The notes: a model not told the origin generated them from the letters alone. Shown: positions 12,101 to 22,848, counted from the stretch's first letter. The stretch: 64,000 bases of DNA from Agapetus fuscipes (GCA_951799405.1 OX637343.1:12564524-12628523), one strand, 5' to 3'. Program-made: numbers and translations.

Positions 12101-15100
12101 TATGGTGAGGGAGGCCCTGAGCCTTCATGGCTTTTGAGTCCAAGAAAATAAAGTAAGTAATGTATTAGATCAAGATAATCTATGACTATCATTTTTTGTA
12201 TAGTACCTACTGTACTGTATTAATAAGCATTAAGTAAATACTTGGGAAAATAAGTAAACAAATTTTAATTTATGTAGGCTGCAGTACAGATATACATTTG
12301 GGTCTATACAATGTTGGTCTACAATTCTAAAAGAAGTATATTTCGACTACTGTCGGACAACCGAGAACGTCAGTTTTCGGATAATCCAGGGAGTAATGAC
12401 TCTTTTAATTTCTTAACACTCACATTAGGATATGAGAGCGGCCGTAACCTCTCAAAGTCTTCCTGACCCGCTGTGTCCCAAAGTGTCATGCTGAACTGCT
12501 CTCCGTCTACTGCGATTTTCCCTGCATAGTTGTCAAACCTGGAAATGAAATCCAATCAACTGTAGCAAGTGCAATTCAACAAATATTCCAATAGAATCAG
12601 CGCATTTAACATATATCTTGACTGGATGACATCACAGGCTGTTGCTCATAGTAAATAATAAATTTGATTGGAAATTAAATGATGGAAGGTCGGGCATACA
12701 ATGACAGTCTCATTGTGACATTAAATTGAACTACACATCAGTGGTGAATAGTGCCATACGAGCGGATTTCCATCGGTTTCCCGTTTAAAATGAGGCAAAA
12801 ATGATAATAAAATAGACTGCATGGTTTCAATCGGGAAAAAATATGAGTACGTATTGTTTCTTTGGTTTTACTTAAATGAATTTTTGTACTTTATGCCCAT
12901 ATTTTTTAACTACTTTGTTACATCGTTTTAAAAGAGAAGCCGATGGGAACCGTCTTGTATGGCACCCTTTGCTACTGCTACACATTTGCTGTCATTAATT
13001 GATCTCCTTATTTTTTAATGTGATATTACTGACAAAACCCAGTGGCAGAAAAAATGTGGAAAGCTTAAAGCTGAGATGGAACTATGGAGTGGAAAGCGAG
13101 CTCTGGGTCTATTGGCTATGAGAGGTGATGCAGAGAGAAAGGTGGAGGCAACTCCTTGAGGAGACCAAGATCCACACCGGGATGTAGCGCTACTGATGAT
13201 GATGAAATTACTGATTATGAGTGGAGTTTACTACAAATGCTTATGCGCAAAATACTTTGCATATGATATTAAAAAAATCTCTTCTTTATTTTAATTACCT
13301 ATTTTATTTTCATTTACCTTATTATCAACCACAGGAGGAAGGTTGTTTCCAACGTGTGACCAAAACAATTATTAAATATTGTCAAACTTAAAGTAGTATT
13401 GTTTGCATGAGTAAGAATAGTTGGTCAGATATATTTTACATGGGAAATTCCCAGTTAAAATAATTATCGCTTTGATCCTGTCTCTATTTTTAGTTAAAGT
13501 ATGTGCCTACATGTTTTTGTTAAATGAAGCCAACTTGCCTTAAACCAATTTGTTATTTACTTTTAAAAATGTCCGCATGTAAAATTGGTACCCAAATCAA
13601 TATTTCATTGATTTGGGAATAGCGGTGCTCGATGCACAAAAGCATATTGTTACCAATATTGATGTATTGAAGTGAAGCATGGACAATAAGTGAGAGTAAA
13701 ATTAGTAAGGTGCAATGATGATGATTTGGTATAGAGCGTTTTGTGATCCTTGCCTTCTCAAGGACACTTGCTGTGTTAACGCAGGGAAGTGGTGGGTTTT
13801 TAGTATCTTCTTGAGTTGCTCTCCAGATTTAGGTCTCGGTGGTAGCAGGTTCCAAATTGTCGACCGAGTGCTTGTTTGGCTTATCTACATCTCAAATCAT
13901 ATTCTACACAACCTTGTCTAGTCTTGTATCCTACCGCCATTCCTCTAGGGGTGGCCGGTACCTCCACACAAGTGCCTCCACTTGGCTCTGTCCTTGCATA
14001 CTTCTTTCATCTTATCTAGTTTCATCACTCTTTTTATGCACGCTCTTCTCTTGTTTCCATTCTGTAAATTCCATTCATTCGCAATCTCACTTATCTGATC
14101 AATCCATTCTTTCCTAGGTCTTCCTCTTGCACGCTTACCTATTACATTCCCTTTACATTACCTAAGCTAAGAAAAACACGTTAATGTGAGAGTTGTTCCA
14201 CGACAAGATTTCCATAGACAGAATGTCCAACAACACAATGCTCGCAGTCCATCGACAAAACGTCCACGCGACAAAATGTCGAACAATGTAATGTCCACTG
14301 ACAAAAAATCCACAGAAGTAATGATTACGTTAGCTTTTTTTGCATGATATCCAACTTATATATTTTATATGAAATACATTTGTAATGCATTATTTTCCTT
14401 AAATCTATTACTTACATTGTTGTTACGCTACACCTCACCAAAAAGAGACTAAGCTCTTAATAATAATAATAATACAATATTTTTATGTGTGTGGTGAGGG
14501 GTGTTATGATTTTGAATAGGTACATTGTTTCGGTGGGAATTTTGTCAGTGGACATTTTGTCAATGGATATTTTGTCAGTAGTCATTTTGTCGGTGGACGC
14601 TTTGTGAATGGACATTTTGTCAGTGGACATTTTGTCAATGGATATTTTGTCGGTAAACATTTTGTCGGTGGACATTTTGTCAATGGACATTCTGTCAGTA
14701 GACATTTTGTCAATGGATATTTTGTCAGTGGACATTTTGTCAATGGATATTTTGTCAGTGGACATTTTGTCAGTAGTCATTTTGTCGGTGGACGCTTTGT
14801 GAATGGATATTTTGTCAGTGGACATTTTGTCAATGGATATTTTGTCAGTAGTCATTTTGTCGGTGGACGCTTTGTGAATGGACATTTTGTCGGTGGACAT
14901 TTTGTTAAGGGATATTTTGTCGGTGGACATTTTGTCAATCAATATTTTGTCGGTGGATATTTTGTCGGTGGACATTTTGTCAGTGGACGTTTTGTTAATG
15001 GATATTTTGTCGGTGGACTCTTTGTCAATGGATATTTTGTCGGTGGACTCTTTGTCAATGGACATTTTGTCGGTGGACTCTTTGTCAATGGATATTTTGT

Positions 15101-15513
15101 CGGTGGACTCTTTGTCAATGGATATTTTGTCGGTGGACTCTTTGTCAATGGACATTTTGTCGGTGGACTCTTTGTCAATGGATATTTTGTCGGTGGACTC
15201 TTTGTCCATGGACATTCTGTCAGTGGACATTTTGTCAATGGATATTCTGTCCGTGGACATTTTGTCATTGGATATTTTGTTGGTGGACTCTTTGTCCATG
15301 GACATTTTGTCGTGACACGTGTATATATAATATACTAAGGAAATATGAAAGCACACAGAGGACAGGGAAGTCCCACTAGCAGGCTTACACTGTAGGGATA
15401 TAGTCCTCGGGGAACTTGGTGGTGGTGTATGTGATGAGCATGCATGTCTTGCCGATGGCGCCGTCCCCAACTGTTGTGATCTTCAGCGGCCTCAGCGTGT
15501 CACTAGACTCCAT
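9131..15513 (-). CDS. RhoL: Rho-family small GTPase, RhoL-like, complete, 5 exons
   Basis: A 191-aa Rho GTPase, a GTP/GDP switch at membranes controlling actin and adhesion. Exons on the minus strand are 15513-15389, 12538-12424, 11382-11265, 10230-10137 and 9254-9131. All introns are GT-AG and the phases agree. Motifs: P-loop GDGAIGKT (about residues 17-23), switch I YIPTVFDNY, switch [21 protein letters not shown]4 TKSD, G5 ECSAL and a C-terminal CRFL box that would be geranylgeranylated. The Rho-specific insert is very short, as in Drosophila RhoL (190 aa). The N-terminal PLKIT, the internal CYSI...SSYEN and the WYPEIKHFS run also fit RhoL better than Rac or Cdc42, but this was judged by eye. 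The introns are large and full of repeats, including a palindromic insertion (10759-11085) and a minisatellite (14520-15315). A paralogue lies at 42177-45517 on the same strand. Confidence 0.9.
9991..10080 (+). mobile_element. R1 fragment in RhoL-like intron 4
   Basis: The first 90 bp of R1 (CCTTGACTTATAGGTTAGTA through CCAGGGAAGGTC), ending abruptly 57 bp from exon 4 of the GTPase gene. Confidence 0.65.
10275..10480 (-). mobile_element. LINE C-terminal fragment
   Basis: The minus strand reads [12 protein letters not shown] and nearby residues, the conserved tail of another non-LTR retrotransposon family that also occurs at 51545-51795(-). It is broken and lies in intron 3 of the RhoL-like gene. 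Confidence 0.55.
10759..11085. mobile_element. Palindromic retro-insertion (inverted dimer) with 14-bp target duplication
   Basis: Two copies of one sequence lie head to head: the left arm (minus) to about 10929 and the right arm (plus) from about 10943, nearly perfect complements over about 140 bp. Flanks AAATCTATGATTAT (10745-10758) and AAATCTACGATTAT (11086-11099) are a 14-bp target duplication with one mismatch. The left arm is about 32 bp longer at its outer end. A single-arm relative lies at 19345-19525. The open frames here are mirror images and not genes. Confidence 0.8.
13050..13200 (+). mobile_element. LINE 3' terminal fragment
   Basis: The end of a non-LTR protein is legible in one frame: [16 protein letters not shown] then stop, followed by a GATGATGAT tail. 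It lies in RhoL-like intron 1. Confidence 0.55.
13620..13715 (+). mobile_element. LINE fragment related to 6390-7140
   Basis: Shares GCATATTGTTACC, GAAGTGAAGCATGGACA and AGTAAGGT with the LINE at 6600-6690. Coding frames are lost. Confidence 0.55.
13925..14155 (-). mobile_element. LINE C-terminal fragment
   Basis: The inverted sequence of the post-RT region: [12 protein letters not shown], [11 protein letters not shown] and MKEVCKD-like segments are legible in broken frames on the minus strand. Confidence 0.55.
14175..14330 (-). repeat. Degenerate minisatellite block, inverted orientation
   Basis: Irregular repeats of GACAAAATGTCCA-type units, the complement of the unit at 14520-15315. They are more decayed and separated from that array by about 190 bp. 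Confidence 0.65.
14520..15315 (+). repeat. Minisatellite, 15-bp period, about 50 units
   Basis: Tandem units of about 15 bp, consensus ATTTTGTCGGTGGAC, often as 30-bp pairs (GGACTCTTTGTCAATGGATA). Period 15 is a multiple of 3 and the unit has few stops, so long frames stay open on both strands (up to 337 codons on minus, 244 on plus). These are by-products of the repeat. The array lies in RhoL-like intron 1, about 75 bp from exon 1. Confidence 0.9.
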
Positions 15514-15692
15514 CTTGGATTGTTATTCTTCACTAACAAGTCTCATTCCAAATCCTTTACACAAATTAATTTCCCTTCATTTGTGTGCTTGCCTTCATTC
15601 TTGTAATCTGTAAAACAGATAAAATCCATGCTTTAATAGTATCTAACTAAATAAAATGCAAAATATTACACTGCTATCAATGATGCCTACAT

Positions 15693-15912
15693 CAGGCGCG
15701 TGCATGGGGTATAGGCAAATACATTTCAGAATAAATATTTTCTTCTATTCCTTTGATATAGCTCATTTGAAATTGACTGTAGTGCTAACGATGGCTCCAA
15801 TAAACTTTATTTTGAGTTTTAAATCTCAATATCAAGCTTAAAAATGCGTTTTTTTTTACCATATATTGCCTACCTATTAGGCGCATGTGCCTGTATGGGA
15901 TGCACGCCCCTG
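15693..15912. mobile_element. MITE with CAGGSGCGTGCAT ends
   Basis: Left end CAGGCGCGTGCATGGGGTAT and the inverted right end CAGGGGCGTGCATCCCATAC form terminal inverted repeats. Flanks GCCTACAT and GTCTACAC could be a decayed 8-bp target duplication, suggesting a hAT-type MITE. A second copy, split by R1, lies at 48410-48890. Confidence 0.6.
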
Positions 15913-16385
15913 GTCTACACATAGAAAAAGTTGTGTCGTCACGCGGCCGGGTTTTTAGGGAAAAGGCATACAAATATTTTCTCCTTATGGTCGGGTCGAT
16001 AGCTCAGGTGGTAGAGTGCTTGCATTCCATGCCGAAAGCTTGGGTTCGAATCCCACCGAGGGTGTCAGAAATGATTTCCCATTTCGGTGTTTATTTCAAA
16101 CCCCAAAATAAAATACCGGCAAGGTTTACTCAGCCTTCACAAGAAATAAGTACCAGCACTCTCGGGAGCTGGGAAACCTCCACTTCAACTGAAGTGGTTG
16201 GCGTAAGGCCGGCCCCCTTACCTGTAAAAATAAATAGGTTCAACTTGCCTTGCAAGAAGTTACACTATATGTGTAGCTTAGTTGCGTTTTTGCGTTTGAA
16301 TTGCTTAAGATGGCAGTCCCATACAAGACTGTCATTTGCTCACCGAAAAAAGTTTAAAATTCAAAAATGTTCCGACCTCATTGCA
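15913..16385 (+). repeat. Dispersed repeat split by a SINE
   Basis: The two halves (15913-15988 with GTCACGCGGCCGGGTTTT, and 16305-16385 with GGCAGTCCCATACAAGACTG) are contiguous in the copy at 28660-28790. The SINE at 15990-16296 therefore inserted into it. Confidence 0.6.
15990..16296 (+). mobile_element. tRNA-derived SINE, family A
   Basis: The head folds like a tRNA: A box TAGCTCAGGTGG, B box GGTTCGAATCC. The body contains TTTACTCAGCCTTCACAAG and TTACCTGTAAAAATAAATAG. The tail is GTGTAGCTTAGTTGCGTTTT. This is a pol III retroposon, not a functional tRNA gene. Other copies are near 18037, 22505, 23297, 24968, 26853, 44540 and 50357. Confidence 0.85.
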
Positions 16386-16386
16386 C

Positions 16387-16640
16387 TGTTAGTACGAGTT
16401 GCAAAACTTGAGTAATGTAAAGTTTACGGCAGTTATTTTAAAGAGTGATTTCCCCCAAAATCTGCCGTTTTTGTTTGTTTGAACTTGATTTTCTTCATGC
16501 TAAGTCTTTTGATGCTAAACTATTTTGCTAAGACCATAAAGTGTAAGAAACAAAAACGGCAGATTTTGGGAGAAATCACTCTTTAATATTTTCCGTAAGC
16601 TTTACTTTTCTCAAGTTTTGCAAATCGTACTTAGGGTTAT
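16387..16640. mobile_element. MITE, family R4 (AGTACGAGTTGCAAAACTT ends)
   Basis: A hairpin element about 250 bp long with terminal TTAGTACGAGTTGCAAAACT and its inverse. Inner arms AAGAGTGATT and ACGGCAGATTTT are also inverted. Copies at 27538-27772 and 42656-42890. Confidence 0.75.
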
Positions 16641-17290
16641 TGTTAAAACTCAAATTTATTTGTAATGTATATTTTTTCAAGGCAAAGGAAAAACTATTTA
16701 TTTTGAAGTGTATTTACCCATTGCCTAGTGGGGCTACTACCAATGCTCCTGCCTGATTTCATCATATCAACGGTTAAAAGGAGGTAGGGCATAAGCCACG
16801 TTTTGGTCAAAAATGAGTTATGAATGCTATCCTACTTAAAATTTTCCGCGCTTTCTAATGCGCTAATTTCCATAGCTCTACGATGATTTTTTTGTTGTTG
16901 TTAATGCCCAAGAAAACAATTGCGTTTTCGAAGTATAGTTTTGGTGTTACACATCGATGGTGTACCTAACCGACAAGATTTTGGCCTTTTTTTGTCTTAA
17001 AGGCTCTTGCCATGATATAGGAATGCCAATAAATGCCTTTATTTTTTTTAATTTTACAGCTGTTTTGATTTTAATGATATGATAAAAATAAAAAAATTAT
17101 ACCATTTTTCTGCAATCTCAAACTTTAAACTGCTCTTCTGAATAGTTTTTGTCGCTTACGCCCTATTGCCTTTTTAACCGTCGATATCTATGTATATTAT
17201 AAATAATCGACTTCAGTGTGACAGATAAGCCGCAGATTATAATTTTTTTTATACAAAATGAACTTTTATGTTTTATAAGTTTTACTACAT
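16641..17290. other. Intergenic, nothing recognised
   Basis: AT-rich, no gene or clear repeat. CGGTTAAAAGG near 16771 and its inverse near 17174, each beside an ATCGAC/CGATAT-type motif, hint at an element of about 430 bp, but its ends were not defined. Confidence 0.3.
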
Positions 17291-17557
17291 TCTAATCTAA
17301 TCTAATCTAATCTAAGCTGCAAAGATATATATCATTTAAGATTTATATTAAATGCATTCCCACAAGCAGACATGTAGATATAATTTCGCGCTAACACATG
17401 CCACATGTGGACCTACAATATAAAAACCCAATCTCAAATGAACATAAGCTCTGCAACTCTTGCCGTCCTTCCCTGAAACAGGGGTGACATTGGCAAAGTG
17501 AACCATTTTTTTACAGTATGGGTGGTCAGCCGCATACCAACCTATAAGTCAAGGAAC
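17291..17557 (-). mobile_element. R1 interspersed repeat
   Basis: A full-length minus copy: AATCT tandem at 17291, inverted CCTTGACTTATAGG end at 17557. Confidence 0.8.
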
Positions 17558-17593
17558 AATTTCCATTCAATTCCATTTATAAAATATTATTAC

Positions 17594-18395
17594 TAGGGAT
17601 ATGCCGAAGTTCGATTCACATTCGGTTCAACCGAATTTTAGCAGCTTGAACCGAACCTCATAATTCGGCCGAAATTCGGTTCAAAAACCAAACATTCGGA
17701 GTAAGAAAAACTAAAATAAAATACCTACTTGCACCATTTTGACTATTATAATTGGATGGCATAGTATCTTTTATAACCGTAAAATAATAATGAGGCCTAG
17801 TTATATACTCACTTATGGTCATTTATTTTAGTAGGAACCAGTTTTAATAAGTTTTTTTTTTTTTAGAGGGCTCTTGAGGTGTGATACACACAAAAACAGC
17901 GCTCACCAAATAAATCATCCTAATATTATTATTATTATTAACCAGTGAACATTAATAATTAACAATTTGATAAAAAATAAATCTTCTTCTACTCCGTTAC
18001 ATAGATATCAGATTGAAACAAAAATGCAATGCAAAAAAAACGCAAACGCAACTAAGCTAGACATATAGTGTAACTTCTTGCCGCGTTATCTCCGAAGGGG
18101 TCGCATGTGGCGAGTTGAACCTATTTATTTTTACATGTAAGTTTTACAGGTACGCCAACCACTTCAGTTGAAGTGGGGGTTTCCCAGCTCCCGAGAGGGC
18201 TGGTACTCATTTCTTGTGAAGGCTGAGTAAACCTTGCCGGTATTTTTATTTTGGGGTTTGAAATGAACATAGTATTCTTCTAACAAATAACATAAACTAG
18301 AAACTATACTACGTAGCTTTTTTGCTGAACCGAAAACCGAATGTTCGACCAAAGTTCGTACCTATTCGGTTCAAACAACATTCGGCCCATCCCTA
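17594..18395. mobile_element. hAT-type element with 8-bp target duplication, carrying a nested SINE
   Basis: Ends TAGGGATATGCCGAA and TTCGGCCCATCCCTA are inverted repeats. Flanks ATTATTAC (17586-17593) and ATTATCAC (18396-18403) are an 8-bp duplication with one mismatch, the size made by hAT transposases. Subterminal TTCGGTTCAA motifs recur inverted at both ends. No transposase remains; a SINE-A copy and a SINE-B tail fragment are inside. Confidence 0.75.
18037..18275 (-). mobile_element. SINE-A, head missing, nested in hAT element
   Basis: An inverted tail (CGCAACTAAGCTAGACATAT) and body as in the 15990 copy. The tRNA-like head is absent. Confidence 0.7.
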
Positions 18396-18514
18396 ATTAT
18401 CACTTTTTATGTATTTTTATGTCTACATCTTATTATTAGTATATTTTTGTGGCATCCGTGATTATTGTTGCTTTAGAATCTCTAGTACAGAATGACGAGT
18501 TCAGTAGCATAGTA

Positions 18515-18757
18515 CCTATCTATAATCTATAATCTAAGTTGCAAGAATATATTAATTTAAAGCTCTCAAATGCATGCCCACAAACAAACACGTGTAGTTC
18601 GCGCTTACAAATGCTGAATGTGTACTTACAAATAAAATCCAAACCTCAAATGAACATAAGCCCTACAACTTTTGCCGACTTTCCCTGACATTGGCAAAGT
18701 GAACCATTTTTTACAGTATGGGTGGTCAGCCTCATACCAACCTATAAGTCAAGGAAT
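18515..18757 (-). mobile_element. R1 interspersed repeat
   Basis: A minus copy from the AATCT-type end to the inverted CCTTGACTTATAGG at about 18755. Confidence 0.75.
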
Positions 18758-18867
18758 AAACGTTGCATATTAAATTACCTTTGATTGTTGTACGGTAGGT
18801 ATGCTAATATTGTTGATATCTTGGAATTAATGAGTTTTAGCTTTCTTTTTAATGGGGCTCCCTGCTC

Positions 18868-19040
18868 TCGAGGGGTAGGTTTTCATTTCTTGCGAAGGCT
18901 GTGTGACAATATAATCTGGAGAAAAGTAAACCCAGAAACGGGAAATCGTTTCAGACAGCTTAGGTGGGGATCGAACCCTTGGCATCTGGCTTTGAGAACA
19001 AGCATTCTATTGACTGAACTCCATGAGCTGCATAATGTCA
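18868..19040 (-). mobile_element. Degenerate SINE-A
   Basis: An inverted copy with a tRNA-like head (GGATCGAACCC-type B box at about 18968) and CGAAACGGGAAATC body motif; the tail is lost. Confidence 0.5.
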
Positions 19041-19049
19041 AAAGCATCA

Positions 19050-19215
19050 TGAGGCTGACCACCCATACTGTAAAAAATGGTTCACTTTGCCAATGTTACC
19101 CCTGTTTCAGGGAAGGTCGGCAAGAGTTGCAGGGCTTGTGTTCATTTGAGATTGGGTTTTATATTATAGGTTCACATGCGGCATGTTGAAACGCGAACTT
19201 TTATACGTGTCTGCT
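19050..19215 (+). mobile_element. R1 fragment
   Basis: Starts inside R1 (GAGGCTGACCACCCATAC) and runs to ACGTGTCTGCTTGTGG; both ends are missing. Confidence 0.6.
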
Positions 19216-19344
19216 TGTGGAAATACATTCAATATACTTTTAATATAGACAATTTAGAGTTAATACATAGCTGTCAAAAAGGAAAAAAATTGGATATACT
19301 AGAAATATTAGAGATTAATAAACACAAAAATAAAACAGTCGAAG

Positions 19345-19525
19345 AAGAAGCCCTGAAGAAGTCAGTCGTACGTCACTGACGAAACGTAGCAGCCTTACAA
19401 AAAGAGAAAAAAGAATAAGCAGCCTACAATATTGAACATGGCCTACAAGCCCGGAAGGATGGAGACATCATCATCATCAACATCATCTGAAGCCGGCCAT
19501 GAAAGCCTTAAAACACTTACAAAAA
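19345..19525 (+). mobile_element. Single-arm relative of the palindrome at 10759-11085
   Basis: Contains GAAGCCCTGAAGAAGTCAGT, CTGACGAAACGTAGCAGCCT, CTACAAGCCCGGAAGGATGG and GAAGCCGGCCATGAAAGCCT in the order of one arm. It shows that the palindrome is two units joined head to head. Confidence 0.7.
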
Positions 19526-19529
19526 TAAA

Positions 19530-20118
19530 AGTTCTATGCTGAATATTCAACTTCCCACCATTACATCTCCTCTCCTAACAATATTAGCTCCGCCCCAAAA
19601 ATCACCATCTCCCTCCCACACATCTACCTTTCTACCCCCTCCCTTACCACTACCACCAATAGATCCCACTCCACTGTCTTAATTTTTAAGTTTAAATTTA
19701 GTAATTGTTAGTTACCCGAAGATGGAAGTAATTCCGAAAATATTTGTAACATACTCAAAAACAATAAAAGTGGAATAAAACAAAGTTTTTAATTTCTTTT
19801 ATTTTTTTATTTTTTATTGAAAAATAATCAATTTTTTCAATATAAATCTTAAATGCTTTGCAGCTTAGATTATTGATCATCTAGGTTTTTTCGAATATTA
19901 AATGTATCCGAAAACAAAGAAAATCATTTCCTTTTACAAATTATGAAATGTTTCAGCGAATACTTAAAAAAAAAAAAAAACATTTAAAAAAAAAACACTG
20001 TTTTATTTTTTCACATTTGTTATTATTATTTCCTATGTATTGTTTTTTCGTAATGTATTATTTCTCTTGGATATCATAATCTTGCATTACTTTTTCTTTG
20101 CAAATTTCACACACTCTC
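19530..20118. other. AT-rich intergenic DNA
   Basis: Homopolymer A and T runs and no recognisable feature up to the Harbinger element. Confidence 0.4.
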
Positions 20119-20379
20119 TTAGCGCTAGTTCAGACACGGCGGGAACCACGCGATTATAGAATCGCATGGAAATCGCGCGGGTCTTATTTATATGAGTAAG
20201 TTAGTAATCGTTCAGACATAACCGCGCGGTTAATCAAGCCGCGCGGTTACCGCAACCCAACCGCCAGAAAATAGAATCGCGCTGCTCCCGCGCGTTTCTA
20301 TTACTGTGGAGTCTTTACTTCGCGTTCAGTTGCGTTGCGGATACCGCGCGGTGAGCACGTCACTGTTCGTGAGTTCGCC

Positions 20380-21211
20380 ATGGATCGTTTCGACACTGAA
20401 CTATTTATTGATGAGGTGGAGAAGAGACCTGCAATATGGGACATTCAGTGTGATGATTACTCAAATAAAATTATCAAGAACCGAGCTTGGCAAGAGTTGG
20501 TGGAGATATTTGGAAATTGCGAAGACACTCCAAAAAAAATGGAAAAACATACGAGATTGCTACAATAAAGAATACAAAAAAGAAAAAACAACTCCTTCTG
20601 GTTCAGGTGCTTGTAAAGGAGCCCGATACATGTATTTTTCAAGATTATTTTTCCTGCAGAATAGTGTAAGTAATAAAGACACTACAACTAATATTGAAGA
20701 ACAGAATGAAAGGCAAAGTGAGGAGACAAGTGAACTAAACGCCAATGCAACCGAAGCCACTGAAAAACGTCCCCCTAAACGTAAGAAAACACAAGTGCCA
20801 GAAGAAAAAATAGCTGTTTTAATAGAAAAAAGTATCGAGTCACGAAAACATTTTCAGAATGAACTTCAAGAAAATAGTATTACCAAGCAAGATGACGACA
20901 AACTCTTTTGTTTGTCGTTATATAAAGAACTCAAAAAAGTACCAGAAAATAGGCGTTTAGCAACCAAAATTGAATTACTTCAAGTGATACAAAAAGGACA
21001 AAGCTTACCACCCCCTGTTCGCTACAATACTCAGCAGATCACACCTACGTATTGGCAAGGACAACAGTATACAAGCCCGCAAGGATATTTTACTACATCT
21101 GGATCATCTTCTCCTGTTCCGGCACCGTCACCGTCACCATCGCAATTTAGTTCTGGCTCTCAGTCCTCTACAGTTATAGAAAATATTTATGCTGATTTTG
21201 AAGAACAATAA
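20380..21211 (+). pseudogene. Harbinger ORF1, MADF/Myb-like DNA-binding protein, frameshifted
   Basis: The start MDRFDTELFIDEVEKRPAIW and AWQELVEIFG are in one frame. QKKWKNIRDCYNKEYKKEK and the rest, to a stop at 21211, are in another, so a small indel near 20515-20535 breaks the MADF domain. The second half is polar (KRPPKRKK basic run, then a Pro/Ser-rich tail ending IYADFEEQ). Such proteins are the accessory DNA-binding partners of Harbinger transposases and direct them to the ends. There is no sign of host domestication. Confidence 0.8.
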
Positions 21212-21218
21212 ATAAATC

Positions 21219-21509
21219 TTACCTTAAAGTTATTACGAGTTTCTCTTCCGGTGACACGCTTGGCCTCAAATGCGTTTCAGAGCATGAAATATCTTGCCTG
21301 ATCAGTTCAATTAGTTCATCAAAAGATTTTATTGACATTCTCAAATAGTCAAAAAATTTGTTATCATACATTCTTAATTTGGGATATAACGTTACGAACT
21401 GACCATGTACTAGTCGGTCACGTAATATTGGATGCACCCAATACCGCCTTTTTCTTTTCTTTTTTTTAAGGAGCAACCACAGTAAGCACACTTCTTCGTC
21501 GACCTCCAT
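21219..21509 (-). pseudogene. Harbinger transposase, N-terminal fragment
   Basis: A 96-codon start of a HARBI1-like nuclease: RRYWVHPILRDRLVHGQF, YPKLRMYDNKFFDYLRMSIK, FDELIELI, RPSVSPEEKLVITLR. It ends at the edge of the ORF1 stop, so the whole catalytic DDE domain is absent. It is convergent with ORF1, the usual arrangement in this superfamily. Confidence 0.85.
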
Positions 21510-21626
21510 TTAGAAACTGACGAATCGCATACTAACCGCGCGTGTCTGAATAGCATCACAATTTTGCGGTTTGAAACCGCGCGATTCGTAAACGCGCGGT
21601 TCCCGCCGTGTCTGAACTAGCGCTTA

Positions 21627-22500
21627 CTTCATTTCTATTGTTTGATTAATCCCAATAAATATTGTTCTCGGTACATAAAATTGTAAATTTACATAAGTTT
21701 TTCTTGGTAAATTTGCACACTTCATTATTTCATTTAAGTAGTTTGTTTGTTTTAATCCTGATAAATTTCACTTAGTAATTTCCCTAATCTATCAATTTTC
21801 TATGTATAATCTATAATTTTTAATGTTGTATATCAGCTATTCTTGGTAAATTTTGCACACTTATTTACTTCATTTTGCTGTACGTAGCCTCTCTTTACGT
21901 TTAAAATTTCAGTTTATATGGAAATGGCCAAGAGAAACCGGTCAAAACTCATTATTTGTTTAATAAACAAATCAGAAAATATCAGTTGAATAAAACAGCG
22001 TTTTTTTTCTCTTCATTGCCTTTAAATTTAAAAATATTAATCTCATTTCCAAAAAAAAACCCTGTATTGGCGTATTTGATTCCTTACGACTCAATTGTTA
22101 TTGAAAATGTAAAAGGTACCTACACACCTGATTCTCTTTAGGCAAAAATAGGTAAACCAATTGCATTCCTCTAAAAACTGAATGTATCGTTATATTTACA
22201 AAGAGAAAAAGAAGACTAATATATAATTTAAGCATACCAAAGACCACTTGAATTTTAACACATATTTTTCACTTTTTGTATGGATATGTTGTCACATGAT
22301 TAAATTATAACTATTATAAGAATATAAGAGGGAATGTGCACCACAGTGAGTTGATATAAGCAGATTAAGAGCGTGTCTAATTGTCACCAAGATAAAGGCG
22401 GAAAGAGACTGCGAATCCAATAATTATCAAACTAGACGTCTAAACTCAGCCAAAGCGTGTACTAGAGATGCCACGAATAGTTGCTTTAGCGAATAGTCGA
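21627..22500. other. Intergenic, nothing recognised
   Basis: AT-rich DNA. A short repeated phrase (TTCTTGGTAAATTTGCACAC at 21700 and a variant at 21841) suggests an old local duplication. No gene. Confidence 0.35.
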
Positions 22501-22504
22501 ATAC

Positions 22505-22848
22505 CGATTAGTCGCAACGCAACTCAAACGCAACTAAGCTACACATATAGTGTAACTTCTTGCCGCGTTATCCCCGAAGGGGTCGCATGTGGCGAGTTGA
22601 ACCTATTTATTTTTACAGGTAAGGGGGCCGGCCTTACGCCAACCACTTCAGTTGAAGTAGGGGTTTCCCAGCTCCCGAGAGAACTGGTACTCATTTCTTG
22701 TGAAGGCTGAGTAAACCTTGCCGGTATTTTATTTTGAGGTTTGAAATAAACACCGAAACGGGAAATCATTTCTAACACCCTCGGTGGGATTCGAACCCCT
22801 CACGGCATGGAATGCAAGCACTCTAGCAACTGAGCTATCGACCGGACC
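22505..22848 (-). mobile_element. tRNA-derived SINE, family A
   Basis: A full-length minus copy; the tRNA-like head ends at GAGCTATCGACCGGACC near 22846. B box (inverted) GGATTCGAACCCC. Confidence 0.8.

Larger units (their letters stand above)
20122..21623. mobile_element. PIF/Harbinger DNA transposon, 1502 bp, TTA target duplication
   Basis: Terminal inverted repeats GCGCTAGTTCAGACACGGCG are present at both ends, flanked by TTA (20119-20121 and 21624-21626), the 3-bp duplication typical of PIF/Harbinger. GC-rich subterminal motifs (CCGCGCGGTT) repeat near both ends. Inside are a MADF-type ORF1 on plus and only the N-terminus of the transposase on minus, so this copy is not autonomous. Confidence 0.88.

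Noticed and set aside
14520..15315. CRISPR-like array
   Set aside because: The units are contiguous 15-bp repeats without unique spacers, in a eukaryotic genome.
14457..15470. Long open frames of 337, 244, 145 and 109 codons over the same DNA
   Set aside because: They are all translations of a 15-bp tandem repeat and mirror each other on both strands. The array lies inside an intron of the RhoL-like gene.
15990..16065. Possible tRNA gene (A and B boxes)
   Set aside because: The tRNA-like head is joined to a SINE body and recurs in at least seven copies with mismatched arms, so these are SINEs. The same holds at 22790, 23590, 24970 and 50360.
15885..16415. 176-codon open frame
   Set aside because: It runs across a MITE end, a dispersed repeat and a SINE and matches no protein family I recognise.
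20306..20500. Start of a host gene upstream of the MADF domain
   Set aside because: The region lies within Harbinger inverted ends. The sensible start is the ATG at 20380 in another frame.
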